Positions 46,243 to 61,200 of a DNA stretch of 64,000 nt are shown here, piece after piece; within the stretch, counting starts at the first letter, position 1, and each line of letters starts with the position of its first letter. The stretch covers positions 14,050,885-14,114,884 of the forward strand of contig CM032661.1 in assembly GCA_019095985.1 (NCBI GenBank), read 5' to 3'. The notes beneath the pieces are model-generated. The model did no database searches. It saw only the letters and a program-made list of their open reading frames with translations, and was not told the origin of the DNA. This stretch comes from Streblospio benedicti. Its lineage: Eukaryota; Annelida; Polychaeta; Spionida; Spionidae. The translations under genes and the position numbers were made by a program.

Positions 46243-49200
46243 CTGAAACGGTGGTCCAACAATATACATAACAGTAGTGCTTGTGTATTTGCAGCTCTAA
46301 TAACTCGAACTAATGGATAACTCAGCCAAATGCCCTGTTCCCTTCACGTTACTTCACATTTTTAATCACACTGATATAGGATAAATCATATCTGCGTATT
46401 TATTATCTTCAAGTTTGAGTTCACCTTGCAAGAGACAAGTTATGCTTTTCAAATAAATAAAACTTAAATTTAGCTCTTCATCATTTCGTAGAAGTGCTGC
46501 TAAGCAAATGTATTAAAACCTCTCTATTAAGACTACCCTGGGGACTGATCTCAAGNNNNNNNNNNNNNNNNNNNNNNNNNNNNNNNNNNNNNNNNNNNNN
46601 NNNNNNNNNNNNNNNNNNNNNNNNNNNNNNNNNNNNNNNNNNNNNNNNNNNNNNNGCAAATGTTGCTCTTTCTTAATTATTTTTTTCATTTTTTTTAGAA
46701 AGCTTCTACATCGCATTTAACTATTATCTTAATCACATTTAGACATATCTATTTCAATAAACAATGTAAAAACTCATGTTGAGTCGTGCGTATCTAAGTG
46801 TCACGTTCAGCTCACCTTCTCTACCAGCAGCTGGACGCGTGCCAGGTTGCCGTGGATACAGGCCACGTGCAGCGGCGTCTCCCCGCGCTCATTACGCTGC
46901 AAACAAACAACGCAGCCCATTAGTCGCCAAACCACAGTGAAACCTGTCATTGGGGACACCTCCTATTTATCGAGTGCACTTGTCTTGTATGGATACCTTT
47001 CACTTCTAACTTTCCCGACAGATCATTTATAAACACCTGTCTTATGTGGACACTTTTCACTTCTAACTTTCCAGACAGATCATTTATGAAGTGTATTTCT
47101 CTTTATAAGGAGTCTGAGGACACTGGTCTTGTATAACACTTTCCACTTCTGTTGAAGGTGTCTACATATAACGGATTCAGGTTCTACTGTATAGTAAATG
47201 GTACTTCTATGAACCCTTTTCACAATTTTGGGTGCTTTTTTATGGCTAATGTTCTGCTCCCATTGACGGAAAACATTGTTAACATTGAACATATTTAGCA
47301 AAACTATATGCTTAAAAGCATGCATTGGGATTTTAGAAATTCATGCATAGCTCAAAGTTTGTATATTGTTAGGGTTATGCAGTATTTGAAGTTGTTTTAA
47401 ATTGATTCCAAGTTAAAAAATTAGTCCATCTTCTATATATATAAAAAGCAATGTCTGTTTGTTTGTATGTATGTATGGTCTTTATGGACTCCTAAGCCAT
47501 ACATCCTATCACCATGAAAAGTGGGCAAATCATTGTACATAGTCCAAGGGTGGTTTTCATCAAGTCTAAAAATTCACAAATGGACCCACCTTTACGTAAA
47601 TTGCAATTACATTTCAAAATGCGGACATTTTATCCCTGCCTTTTTGTCTACCCCCTGGTGTGATAACGTCATACGTTATTGAGTTGCGCCAGGAACATCA
47701 TACATCTGTAGCCAGGAACGTACGTCATACGTCCAATAAAATAACATACAGTATGGCGCATCCATTTACAGTTTTTAGAAAAATATAGCCATTTTCATAA
47801 ATGTAAATATGGACTGTTTCAAAGGTAAGTATGTCATATTGGCCATGATAGCATGCAATGTATCATTAGTCTATTGTATGTATTAATTTGTATACATTTT
47901 TTTCCCACTATTTCATACACATTTCCTTGAATTTCCGAGGTAAGGGAAATAGAGTCCAGGGTGAGGCCGACAGCTAATGGATTCTATTCAATGTTTTGAA
48001 ACTGCAAAATCCTATGTTTCAAAATATAAACCCTCTTTCATAAATGTAAATGTGGAATGTCAACTGTATTACACCTTACTGGCCATGATGCATGGGCCTT
48101 ACATACTGTTTCAAAATATTTGAGTTCATGTCAACAGTATGGTGAAAGGCCCACGTAATATAGTGCCACTAATAAATAAGAAAATACAAAATGTCTCAAT
48201 AACTAGATAGAGGTCTACCCCCTCGAAATTTAGCAACGAACGTTTATTCCCGCAATCAGTCAATTTCTTAGAATTATATGTGGAGGACATTTTCTATAAG
48301 GTGAAATTAAGAAACTTAATCAGCCATAACCAAATTTCTAGACAAAGAAATCCATAATTTTATACTGGACACAGTAAATCTTCCATTTACAAAATTGCCC
48401 TGGGCCTGTTTGGTTAAGTGTGTTCTTTGAATTAATTTCTTCATGTCGTATTTTAGTATTTGTATGAATTTTTACTCTTTGAGAATTTGTATCGTTAAAA
48501 TTATTAATTTCTGTTAACAAGATACATAAAAGTAAGATAAACTAATTAACCAATTTACATGTCAATAATTTATTTAACTTTATGTACACTAGATGACATA
48601 ACTTTAAAATTATCTAATTAAAATAATAGATAAAATTATTGCATATAATCAAAAACAATATTAAAGCTTAAATTATCTAATTAAAATAATAGATAAAATT
48701 ATTGCATATAATCAAAAACAATATTAAAGCTTAAATTCACAAGGATATTGAACAGTCACTTTTATTCCATGGTCTCCGGTCGTAAATATAAACACATTGC
48801 AAATGCAAGACGTTCACACAATATGAATACAAGGGGACCAAGATGGAAGAATTCTCTTGGCTGTAAGGTTTTGGTTGAAGTCTAGCTTGGGCGAGTCTCC
48901 GTTCACCAGGAATCCAACTATGTCTGGCTGATTGGCCAACTCCTCACAGTTCACTGTAGACATGGAGCCGAAAATGCACTCATGGTTCCCACTTTCCCCA
49001 GATGACAAAATTCCCTGACTTTTCACTGACCTTTTCCCTGACCAGATTCCCCAGTGCTGTGTTAATATTTATCATTCATCTATTTGTAATGTGTGATGTC
49101 ATAATGTATTATAATCAGTTCTAATCACAGGAACTAATGTAGATTAGGCAAAAAAAGTGTCATTCCTACATTCCTTATGTATGTCCATTTAATGATGCAG

Positions 49201-52200
49201 TAATCCAAGTGGTTCGTGAGTGTGTGAGATTCCATAGCTTGTGAAAAATTACCTTCATTCCTTCCAAATGTAGGAATCGGACCCATGGCCTGCTGGTCAC
49301 GAGTCCAATTCCCTATTCACTTGGTCCCACGCTAACACTGTGTACGACTTTCTGGTGTTTATTTAATAGTAGTCAAAACAAAAGAGTGACACTTCTTTAT
49401 ACCTGCTTTAACTCATAGTCTACCGCCGATTTCACGCCCACAAATAATCCGAGTTGACAGTTTTAGGTTGAAGACAATAACTTTTCTAGACCCTCCGTAA
49501 ATAGTCATTTCTTTATAAAATTTTACACATGTGTTCAGAATGGAATTGGCATTCTTATTTTCAGCAAATGGTAACGAAATTATGGTCTAATATGCCTATA
49601 ATATTTTTTAAACTTCAAGCTGGTCAGTCCCTCGATTCGAAATGACTGCACGGAGCTGTCATTTTAAGAAGTCTAGTTTTATCACGTCCTGTCATCGTAC
49701 GATAATATTATTGCTTGTGGCTATTAAAAAAATATGGCAAGACTTACATTTGAGGGTATCTAATATGTAGCAGTCTCCCAACTTTTAATTTCATATGTTC
49801 CGAGGTGAAAAACATCAACAATATCGACGTGAATGAGTTTGCACACTTCGACATGAAATATCGGAACATACACAGTACCGGTTGAACTATCTTTCAGTAG
49901 ATCGTCAAACAATTGGTTTATGTAGCATCCGGTGTGTGAATTTGTGTTGTTAGCATATTATATCCATGAAAATCAATTATTTACAAAATTATTGAACTTT
50001 GCCATGACTTTTCACCTGACAACCATTGCAATTTGCAGCAAATAGCTGCTTGCGCTCTCATTGGCTAAAATTAAATGAGGCAGTGCAGCTTGCCCAATCG
50101 GCGATAAGCGCCTGTAAACAAGAGACATGTGCTTTAGATTTTAGCCTATATCATTCAAATGCAACATCCAATAAAACTTTATTGACGATATAGACTTAAT
50201 GTGGCGATAAAAACGACTCGACATGTATTCTGCACACAAAACTCTTGTTATCACGGAGTTTTCATCAATTATCGTATTTCACTGACTTTTCCCGGTCCCG
50301 TGAGGGCTTTTTCGAAATTCCCTTACAATTCCCGAATCTGTGAAGGAGTGGGAACCATGTGCACTGCAAAGGCATAAAAAACTATTAAAAGTCAAAGTAC
50401 AAAAGAGCAGATGTAAAATGTCAGATTTCAATTTTTAGTACTCCACATACTTGTTGTTACTAGATTACACAGATCAATCAGTCTGAACAATCATGCTACA
50501 GATCAATCAGCCTGTATTCATTAGGACAGTATATAAAATTTTAAAGAAATATCTGGAACCTTGAAATAGCCTTCAGAATATATTCAAATCGAATAGGACT
50601 GGGTTTACTTCATATCACCTTTGCCTTTGAGATGATTTATCAGATTTGAAAAGGACTCCTGCACGTAGATGTTTTATCACTGGTAGCCACCATGACCATC
50701 ATAAGGGCAGATCTGTAAATGACAGTTCTATAATTGATGACAGTTGAAAGTAATGTAATTTCCTATTTTGTCAGAAATGATTATAAATACACACAATAGT
50801 CACTCCAGTGAATCATTACATATAGAGATGATATGTAAGAATTTCAATTTGTTGCAGTGCTCTGGCAATTTTCTCTCATGTAAACAAAGTGAGCGATAAA
50901 TGGAGAATTTCACGATATGCATGGTTTTAAAATTATAAAGTCAAATTATTTAATAAAGTCATATTGAAAACGTAACAGTTTACCTATTCTACATCGGCTA
51001 CTAATGTATATTCTTGTTATCACTAACGGCAAATCTTTAAAATCTGCATTATTAGTTACAAAACCATCAAATCGGGATCTTGGCTCGATTGACCTGACCT
51101 CCAAACGGAGGTCACGAATGCGCAATGTGTGTATTAGTTTAATTTGTCAACACCGACCATACCGCGAGGAAATCAGCTTTGTGAAACAAACCTATTGCCT
51201 CATAATCGCACAAATAATTTTTTTTCGTCACGATTACACACTATCACGTATAAATAACGATGTAATGAAGGAAAAATTTAAGAAAAATTTACCAGAATTA
51301 GTAACTTCCGCCATAGAGTAGTATATTTCGTCATCGGAAACCGCTTTGATGACGTATTACGCATGGAATCAATCATTAGCCTTTATGACACACCGAAATG
51401 TGTCAATTCAATTCAATTCAATTCAATACAGTTTATTGATTTCTTCGCATTACATTTAATGTCAATAGAATTATTATCAATAAACATTTAAAAAAACAAA
51501 AAATATACATTAAATATATTTCAACAACATTAAAAAATGCTCATTATCATAATTTATGCTAATTTTGTTTTCAAAGAATCATACAAAGCCATTAGCCTTT
51601 TCAAAGAATCAGCCTTAGTCAAGCGCGCATCATTGTTGCAGATTAGTAACAGCGCTTTCGATACGATATGTTAGCAGCAGGGCGATAATAAAGAGCATTA
51701 TTGCTATCTTGATCTGGGGAGTTTCGATAGATTTCTTAAAATATGTAGAATATTATCGTCTCAAAGTGTGATAATAAGAATCAGCATCAATACTTTGAAT
51801 AATAGAACCTTTTAGGTGCAACCGGCTGGTGCAGGTAACAATATATTTTGATTTTTTTATGTGGAAGAACTTTATCCTGCTGGTTACTCTGATTTCCGGG
51901 TAAAACGCAGTACGTTGCTTTATTACGAGTGAAAATCTAGCGTTCATTGTATTTCAACATGGACTTAAATTCTCCCATAAAGTTAGAATTGGCCATGAAC
52001 AAATGCAGAATAAAATACATATATCACAACGACATTACTATATTTAACTCTTAGTGATGATAAAGATTAAATGTTGTAAAATTAAAGAACTGCCAAATTT
52101 TCGGGCCTGACGTGTAATTCAATACGATTTCCACCAAAAAACAAAAATCTAGTTCAAAATCATTTTTTCATTTATTTCATAGTTATAAAGATTAAAAACA

Positions 52201-55200
52201 AAGTTTGAACTAACGCTACTAAAGCTCATTAGCAGTCCTATATCTAGTTGTAACCATAGACTTTTATGTACTTTTGTCACACTTTTGTCATAATATCAAA
52301 TATAATCTCAATGTCCGTCAAATGGCTCCTTTTTTAAATATACATCAAAAAATTTCTGAGGTGGAATGCCCCCAGACCCCCTAGATTAGGGCTGGTAAGA
52401 TTTTACTAGGGCCTGTAAGTTTTTCAACCTGCCAGCCTTGGTGTATAGTACCTATTTTGGAGAATAATTGTATATATTTTTTCCCAAGTCTTGCTTGTGA
52501 ATTCAATTCTATTCTCACTATCGTGAGTTTGAGTCCCGTCAGGGCCACTTGATGTAGTAAAAATGGAAGATGTCTCTTCAGCTATGTCAATACAGTGGCA
52601 GGAGCTTGCTTGACAGAAAAGTGAGAATAGAATTGAATTCACAAGCAAGACTTGGGAAAAAATATATACAATTATTCATATAAGCACAGACCTTAACACG
52701 GCTGAAACATTAGACCTCCCCAAAAATTTCCGTCCTCAGGTGGGATTCGAACCCCGGACCTCTGGGTTGAGATGATAATTGACCAAGTATGTAAGCTGGG
52801 GGTTACAGAGACATTGGTTCGTCCGAGTAACCTTTTAACAACCCGCTGCTTGGGATGATGGTATCATTCTGGTCTCACAACCTTGGGGTAAAAAAAAGCT
52901 GGGGGTTACAGAGACATCGGTTCGTCCGAGTAACCTTTTAACAGCCCGCTGCTGCTGCTTGGGATGATGGTATCATTCTCGTCTCACAACCTTGGGGTCG
53001 TGAGTTTGAGTCCCGCCAGGGCCACTTGATATAGTAAAAATGGAAGATGTCTCTTCAGCTATGTCAATACAGTGGCAGGAGCTTGCTTGACAGAAAAGTG
53101 AGAATAGAATATTTTGGAGAAGTTTCCCACACTGTGATAGTTTGCACATAATTGGCATTTTGATAATCCATTCGAAAGCAATAGAAACTGACCTTCCACG
53201 TTTGAGTAGAGGCAGTCAATTAACTGACATAGGGTAGGTTTTGGCAAACAGACGGTTACAAAATGAATGGTCGTTAAACGAATTGTTACATGTCACCATC
53301 ATGTAATGTGTCCATCTTGTTTGCACATATCAAATTGTAATATTTATCAATAACTTCACCACATTATTATAGTGCCATGAGTAAATTTCCTATGAGCTGT
53401 GTTTAAAAATGCTTGGTAATGATAATAAATTCTCATTACGTCAGATGTTTCATGGCTTACGGCAGACCTCTGAAAGATCCAGATGAGTCTAAAAAAATTT
53501 ATGTGATGAAGAAAGTTTACGCTAGTTTCTGGGTGTTATGTTGAATGATATATATGTGTTTCCCAGAGAGAGAGAGAGAAGTTTGAAAATGTATCCGCAA
53601 ACACTGGGAAAGACATATATATCATTCAACAGAACTAAAAATGCTGATAAGACCTTCCCAAAATTTCGTCCTCATGTGGGATTCGAACCCACGACCTCTG
53701 GGTTGAGATGATAACAGACCATGTAAGCTGGGGGTTATAGTGACAACGGTTCAGCCATGTAACCTTTTAACAGCTCGCTGCTTGGTATGATGGTATCATT
53801 CTGGTCTCACAACCTTGGGGTTGCGAGCTGCCAGGGCCACTTGATATAGTCAAATGGAAGCTTAGGGTTGTAAACCCTGTCTTCAGCTATATCTTTCGTT
53901 GGTAGAAATATGCTTGCTAAAAGACGTGAGTTGTAGTTTGCTACTGTTATAAACTTGTCGAACAAATGAATGATACGATCTCTATTACTGTTTCATTGTT
54001 TTTCTTATGATAGCGCACTCTGTAAAATGGTGACTAGTGTTAATGAAGTTTAACATTATGCTCCGCCCCCTTTATGGCCGAAGCTTTGAAGCTTCGGCCC
54101 TCAAAACGGCCAAAGCTTCGAATATATTGATATTTGTGAAAATTGACATCTCTAGTTTTGATCAAACTTATCTCTAACAGGTTTAACACCGCTCTATGGT
54201 ACCCACATATTTATAGGTGCAGGTTAAGTTAGTGAATGCTAATATGAGTGATAAGCACATCTGAGCATGTGATATGATGTATGCTCTCGAGAGTTGTGAA
54301 AGATATGGTGTGATAAGAATGCTAAGGTCCTGGTTTGAATGTAAAGTTGCTAGTGCATGATAACAGTGAAATGTGACAGTAAATGAGCACATTTACATAC
54401 AGGCCACGGGTCTTGTGAGAATCACTATCAATACAATATAATATTCATATTTTGTACTGAAACTATGTTTTATTTATATTAGTTTCTAAACTAAATTTGA
54501 TGATAAAAGTAAATTTGTCTGATGGCTTGATACTAACTATAAGCTGAAGTACTTGTGCTTGTACTTGTACTTCACATGTGAAACACACAGCCTGACTCAA
54601 AACAAAGAGAAAAAAAGTTGCAACTATATACAATTTAATCTAGATTTACACTACAGCGAAGTGATCATTTAAGTCGCCTGAACCCTCAAACCGCGCATGC
54701 GCACTAACAAAAAAGGAAGTAGTTATGTGATACCGATAGATTTTTAATCTTAAAGATCTTATAGATCTTAAAGTAAACAACTTTTTATCACATAATACCA
54801 TTCAAAAAATTGTTTATAGTTTCAGCCGAGTGCAGCATAACAGATAAAAAAAGTTTGTTTGCTTGATACGTGTTTTATTCATAGCCACTTGGAAACTACT
54901 TGCTGTGGGCGATATTTTAGGTGATTTGAACACACATTTAACAAAAAAAAATATATCAAAAGTGCTCAGAGAGCATAGCATCGCTAGAGTAACATTAACC
55001 CATGGGCAATAAAGATGTTTACTTTGCAATCATTTAGCACAAAAAAGTCTTAATGGATGCGTGACCATCCTACATCTATGTTATTGGCATTGGATTGCAT
55101 GTGTTTTCTAAACATGGCTAAAGTAAATATCTATTGCCCATGAGTTGACATTAATATGGTAACACTGTGTTCTCTAGTATGTGGACTGCTAACCGGATAA

Positions 55201-58200
55201 CCGGCGACAGTCGATTTTCGAAGCATAACCGGTCCCTACATTGACAAACTGGTTATTGATTTTGATGATTACTTTCTCGTCCAAGCTATATATATCCATA
55301 TATTTCATTAATTTTGCGTGATTTAACATTTTTGCCAGTTCAAATTGCCTTGCTGCTTATTGTAAAAGACGAAATGCATAAACCGCGATTTTTTTTTCAA
55401 ACGGTAATTGATACAGGGTGTCCAATCAATATATCCAGTCGCAGTATCGTTTCGCTTATCTGAAAATAACATGAAAAACTTGGATGAGCGATAATCGGCT
55501 GTTAATCGGTTACGGTTCGGTTACATAGAGCAGATTAACCGGTCTCAATTTTCTCGAACCGTCCACACACTAGTGCTCCTAGAGCACTTTTATTTCAATA
55601 TAACCACTATGCCAATTTGATGGTTATATTTCAAACAGTATTGAAACTATAGTGGAAAAATAGAAAGGTAAACTCTAATTGGCAAAGTACCAAAATTGAA
55701 TACAGTTAATGTTAGTGTAAGTGTAAGTGTAAGTGTAAACATTGTATAAAGTTTGAATGCTTTCTCACTAGCATCAACAAAACTATTGCAGAACATATTG
55801 AAAATGGACCGAAAATGGCATTATGGAAAGCACATTTTAAATGGCAAAGTGCCCAAAAACCTATCACTTCAGTGTCGCGTCATACCAAATAGTTGTGTAA
55901 AGTTTGAACGAAATATACATACATACATAAAAGCTCTAGCTTGTCATACATACATACATACATACATACATACATACATACATACATACATACATACATA
56001 CATACATACATACATACATACATACATACATACATACATACATACATACATACATACATACATACATACATACATACATACATACATAGTTACAAACGAA
56101 TGAAACACAAGGTTTTCGCTTCAGCTGCTGAAGCGACGTAAAACAACATTCATATTAGATTGATGAAACCAGTATCAAACAGGATAGTCTTATAATATGT
56201 TACCGGTACATGTAGTTTGAATGTAATGTCACTAGTGTACATTAACAGTGAATTGTGACTGTAAATAAGCACAGAAAATGATTTACATTTTAACTTTTTT
56301 GTAGAAACATGGCAAATCAACCACCACCAACTTCAACTCTTGATCATACTATTCCATCTCTTGACCATGCTAATTATGATAACATCAGTCATAACCCTAA
56401 TGATAACGAAGAAATCTTGGCCAGGCTTACGTCACGTCAAGTCCAACATGGACTACCTGACAATAATGACTCAACTAAAAGGTAATGTAACAAAAGGTAA
56501 ATTTCTTTGGCATGAAGGGATTAATTTCAGATAATATTAGTGTAATAGTTTTCAATAAGTTGATGCAATTACATTTTCTATTATAACTGAAAACATTTGC
56601 AATTTGCTTAATTTCAGACGACACAGATGGTCTCATTGTTGTTGTTTTTTACTACTTATTCTGTGTGTTTGGAGACAGTAAAATTTTGTTTAATTTAGTT
56701 TATTCCGACGTTTCGACACGTAAGTGTCCTCTTCAGGGAATATTTTTTATTAACAATTTATAAAATCGTAAAGATCAAGAAATAGCCTAAAACAATGACT
56801 AAACATTAAAAATACAATATTAAGAATAAAATGCACATTAATTGGTTCTAAGATTGCTAAAAGGGTTGTCTGATAACATTTAGTTACTAATAATAAATAT
56901 ATATACATAACTGTATATATTTTCCCCAAGTTTTGCTTGTGAATTGCTTGGCAGAACAGTGAGAGTAGAATTGAAATATATATACATTGTATCTATTTGT
57001 CAAAGGTAAGGTATAATTTAATCACTGTACAATCATATATTAAATATTATATAAAATTATTCCTAATATTGTATTTTTAATGTTTAGTCATTGTTTTAGG
57101 CTATTTCTTGATCTTTACGTTTTTATAAATTGTTAATTAAAAGATAATCCCTGAAGAGGACACTTACGTGTCGAAACGTCGGAATAAACTAAATTAAACA
57201 AAATTTTATTGTCTCCAAACACACAGAATTAGTAATAAAAAACAACAACAGCTGAAAACATGGAACTGAATATTCAATTAAAAATATAGGAAATGTACAC
57301 TATTTCTTACAAGCGCCACATATTTGTTTCAATTGTGATTGGTTCATACCCTAGTTATCTTAGTTTTTTGCTTAAAGCATTGTTATAAAACTTCATCAAA
57401 CTGTATCCGCATTTGTATAATGTTTTACATTGACAATCAGTCTCACCTCTAAAACCATCCACACCAACACAACTTAATGTAGCATACAATTTTTTTTTAG
57501 ATGGGCTCCTAAGATGACAGCAATAGACGTAAAACCCTCGTTTATAGAAAAACACATAGACCCAGATAATGCACAAAAGATTATTGCTGGGCTTAAGAGC
57601 TCAGTCTATGACCTGGATGAAGAAGAAAATAAAAAAAACAACGGGGTGTATAGATGTTCTGAAGATTGTATGCTTTTAACCACATATGAAAATCAAGAAG
57701 AATCAGAATTGACGCGAGGAAGAATTCTTGTGAAATTTTTTATACCAGGTGGTGGGGAAAATACACAAAAAACAAACCAAGAACAAGTTGGTTGGATATG
57801 GCATTTCCAAGGAACAATTCCAAAAGACGAAAGAAAAGGATTAAGGCGAACTATAGTGAAGGACATTTTGTGGTAGGTCAATTGTTATGCATCAAGAAAA
57901 AGCACTGAAAGATTGTACTACAGTCGGATCCGTTTTACTCGAGCTCGCATAAGTCGACCACCCGCCTAAGTAGAACACATTTTAATTTCCCTTCAAACTT
58001 ACTATTGATTGCTACTAAAAATAACCCGCTTATTTCGACCCTTTTAACTCGAGAAACCCGTGTTATTCGAGCCAAATCTCACTTCCCTTCGAGGCATTAA
58101 CCCACTTATCTTGATCAAATGAGAATTTAGCGTCAAAATATTCGTAGCTTACACGTTAACCGGCGCACATGCCGACCAAACAATAGATCAAAGAACGCTG

Positions 58201-61200
58201 CCTTACTATGATTTGCCTGTGAACGGGTGGTCAACTTCTCTGATTAATTCTTTGATACTCACTAGTGGTCAACAGCTTTGAAATTAGTACTTGCATAATA
58301 ATGACCAGTGAAGACAAAGGCGTAGTAAACTTCTAACCATAGTGCTAACACTGAAGTGATAAAACCATGTTTGTTGACAGAGCCTTTGTCAGAGGCGGGA
58401 GGGAGAAACAGCTAGCGTTAATAGCTTTGAATTAGTACTTGTGTAACAATGACCAGTCAAGACAAAGGTACAAGTACAAGTGTAATATTCTTATATTAAC
58501 CAATGAAACCGTAGTAGAAAGCATGTTTCTTTGTGTATGCGGCCATGTTTGTTTACGGACAAGGTCAGAAGGTCGGAATACTGTTATGAAAACCACATCA
58601 CACGTAGTACGAGTACCATAGCGACCACAACACATATTTCTTGCTTTATCGCTCATTGGGTTGTTGAAGACATGTTTCTGATAACTCGAGGTTCTGATAA
58701 CTCGAGGTCATTACTAGACTCCCTTCAAATTCGACTTAACCGGGTCCGACTGTATATGTTTTCAAATCCTAATTATGTTTCAACTTATGCCAAAATTATT
58801 TAAGTGAACCTGTAAGTGGTAATGAAGATACATTTTTTTAACTTTCAAGCAGAGTAATATACTTAACTCTTGGACGGTCGGAAAGGCATTTATGCCTTAA
58901 TGCATGCCTTAAAATCAGCATAAAACATACGTTCTTTAAACGGTCGTACCTACCAAACCGTCTGCAACATGCATCGTACAAGACCACTACGTGGTGACTC
59001 AAAATCGCCTACTCCATTCAATAGTCAGCACATTATTTTGATATAAACCACTTTTTTTTATAGCAAAATAATATATTATTTTCAGAGAAGACATCCTTAG
59101 ATATGAAACACCAGTTTTCGGTACTCAACTTTGGCCACTAAATCTAATTATTTTTCGTCGGAAACACCCCAAACCCCCATCGGCTTTGGTGTATCTATTT
59201 GTAAACATCTCGCATGTGGTGAACCTTGACGTCCATTTTCCTATCTATTTGTTTAAACATCTCTATTATTCGTGGTAGCATTACGTGCATGATGGGGAAC
59301 CAGCTACGTCACAAAAATAATTTATTCCTTCACTATATTTTGTGTGTTTGAAATGGCCATTTCCACCAGGCTGATACAGCCTCTGTCCAAGTGGTCTATT
59401 ATTCGCAATAGCGGGAGATTTGGCAGCAAGCAAAAAGCAACAGGACTGTAATCTTTTATTTTGTGAATGAAATGTACGTCCGATATTAATATTAACAATT
59501 TCACATTTTGTAGTATGCCATTCTGAGGAGAATGGTAGGTTATACGTCACAAAACACCTTCCATTCATACAATAACATCGGATCACCTCGGGCTGTCAAA
59601 TGACAATGTTTTGAATCGAGAGATAAAACATGCAATGGCGTCGACAGACATGTCTTACAAAATGCAAAATATTATGAGCTCTAAGTGTGAAAATAAGAAT
59701 CTGCATCGCATTCCACATGTCCTGGATAAGTATGATAATATTTAGGCTCTTCAGTAAACCTGCAGAACTCGCAGTATCTACGACAACAAAATCTGAAAAT
59801 CAATGACTTTTTGTGATGTGAATGTACGTCACACGTTCAAAATATGGCGACTGTCAAAGAGTTAATTGAAAAGCTCATAATAAATTTGCTAAGTTCTTCA
59901 ACATCTATCAAATATACAGAGCTGATAAACATTCAATATTGATTTGATTAGCCATTCATTTAACATATTTTGTTTTAATTTTACGTGTAAAATATTCTAT
60001 TTGAGAATTTGAATTTATGTATTGTTTCTATATATATGTATAATACCAGCATGCCGGTGAACATTTAACACATGATAGTCTCGAAGACTATATATTGATA
60101 TTATATTTTAACATTACATTCCTTATCTGGATCAAATATAGTTAAGCATGAACTGCTATCAAACCGTGTGATTGTAGTGACGTCCCAGAGGACCAGTTAG
60201 CTGGAGCTTCGAGGCAGAATCAACCCAGAAAGGTCGAGTTGGGACAGATGAAATCTGCCTTACAATTAAGTACGCCCAAGAGGATTCAATCTCGATTTGC
60301 TGGCCCTAGTAGGCCATATACCAGCCGGCCTGACACAAGCCGTGCCCCATCACAGCAGCAACGGGCCAACAAAGCCAGACCTTCCTGGAGGCGTACAGCA
60401 TGTGCTGAAGGCACCATGATGGATGCCAGACTAAATCCACTCCCAAGAGCAGGTAAGTAATGGGAATGAAAGATGAGTAAACAAAAGCTGATATCCAATA
60501 TCTACCTGTCTATAGCACAATTATAGAACTGTTACACATATGTTAATCATGCATAAACTATGTCCTCGTGTAAAATGGGCTACAGCGGCTTTTTGTACAG
60601 AAAAAAAAGGAGATATTTTAAGTTTTCTTGTACAGTTGTACTGCTTCAGTGGCAAATTTCTTCTTATCGTCATTAATATTAATGTTTGATTCCTTAAGTC
60701 CTTAAGCCCTTTACACAAGTGATCGCAAATAAATGTGGCCAAAATGTTGTACGACCAAGTATATTCAAGAGACTGTCGCAGAAATGATCGCAAGGATGGT
60801 GCTTTGTCAAGCATGTATCACGTCTGCCGTCACTGTCCCAAAATTCAGGTGCACAAAGTGTGGGTTCAACAACAGACGGATGACGCACAATGGCTGTGCA
60901 ACACTTGAAATTATCGTCAAATATTATCGCGAGTCAGCAAGGCACCGTAAAACGTTCTGCACCACTCGCAAGAAATTATACGAGTTGATACAACGTTGTG
61001 CAACACACGTGCGATTTTTCACTTGAAAAATCAATAGCTGCGCCAGTCTATGACCCAAAACTGAATTTTGAACATATTCAAAGTTAGACATACATACATA
61101 TTTATTTATTTTTTTAAACAGGATAATAGTTCAAATAAATCCATTGAGCTATCAACAGGAACTCCTGTTTGATCACAATGGCGTTACGAGTCATCACTGT

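Larger units (their letters stand above)
46897..56308. other. Left half of the giant TONSL intron, repeat-filled
   Basis: No host exon is supported here on either strand. It holds MITEs, a possible Helitron end (47433), a 63-bp tandem duplication (48607-48735), a 1.4-kb inverted-repeat element (48981-50359), SINE pieces (52462-53850), a hairpin element (53541-53631), an inverted-repeat element (55175-55572) and a CATA microsatellite (55945-56088). Confidence 0.6.

Noticed and set aside
53651-53720. Possible tRNA gene on the minus strand
   Set aside because: The B box is good but there is no paired acceptor stem, anticodon arm or proper A-box spacing; it is better read as a SINE.
55753-56141. 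Long frames of HTYI or CMYV repeats
   Set aside because: They are translations of the CATA microsatellite.
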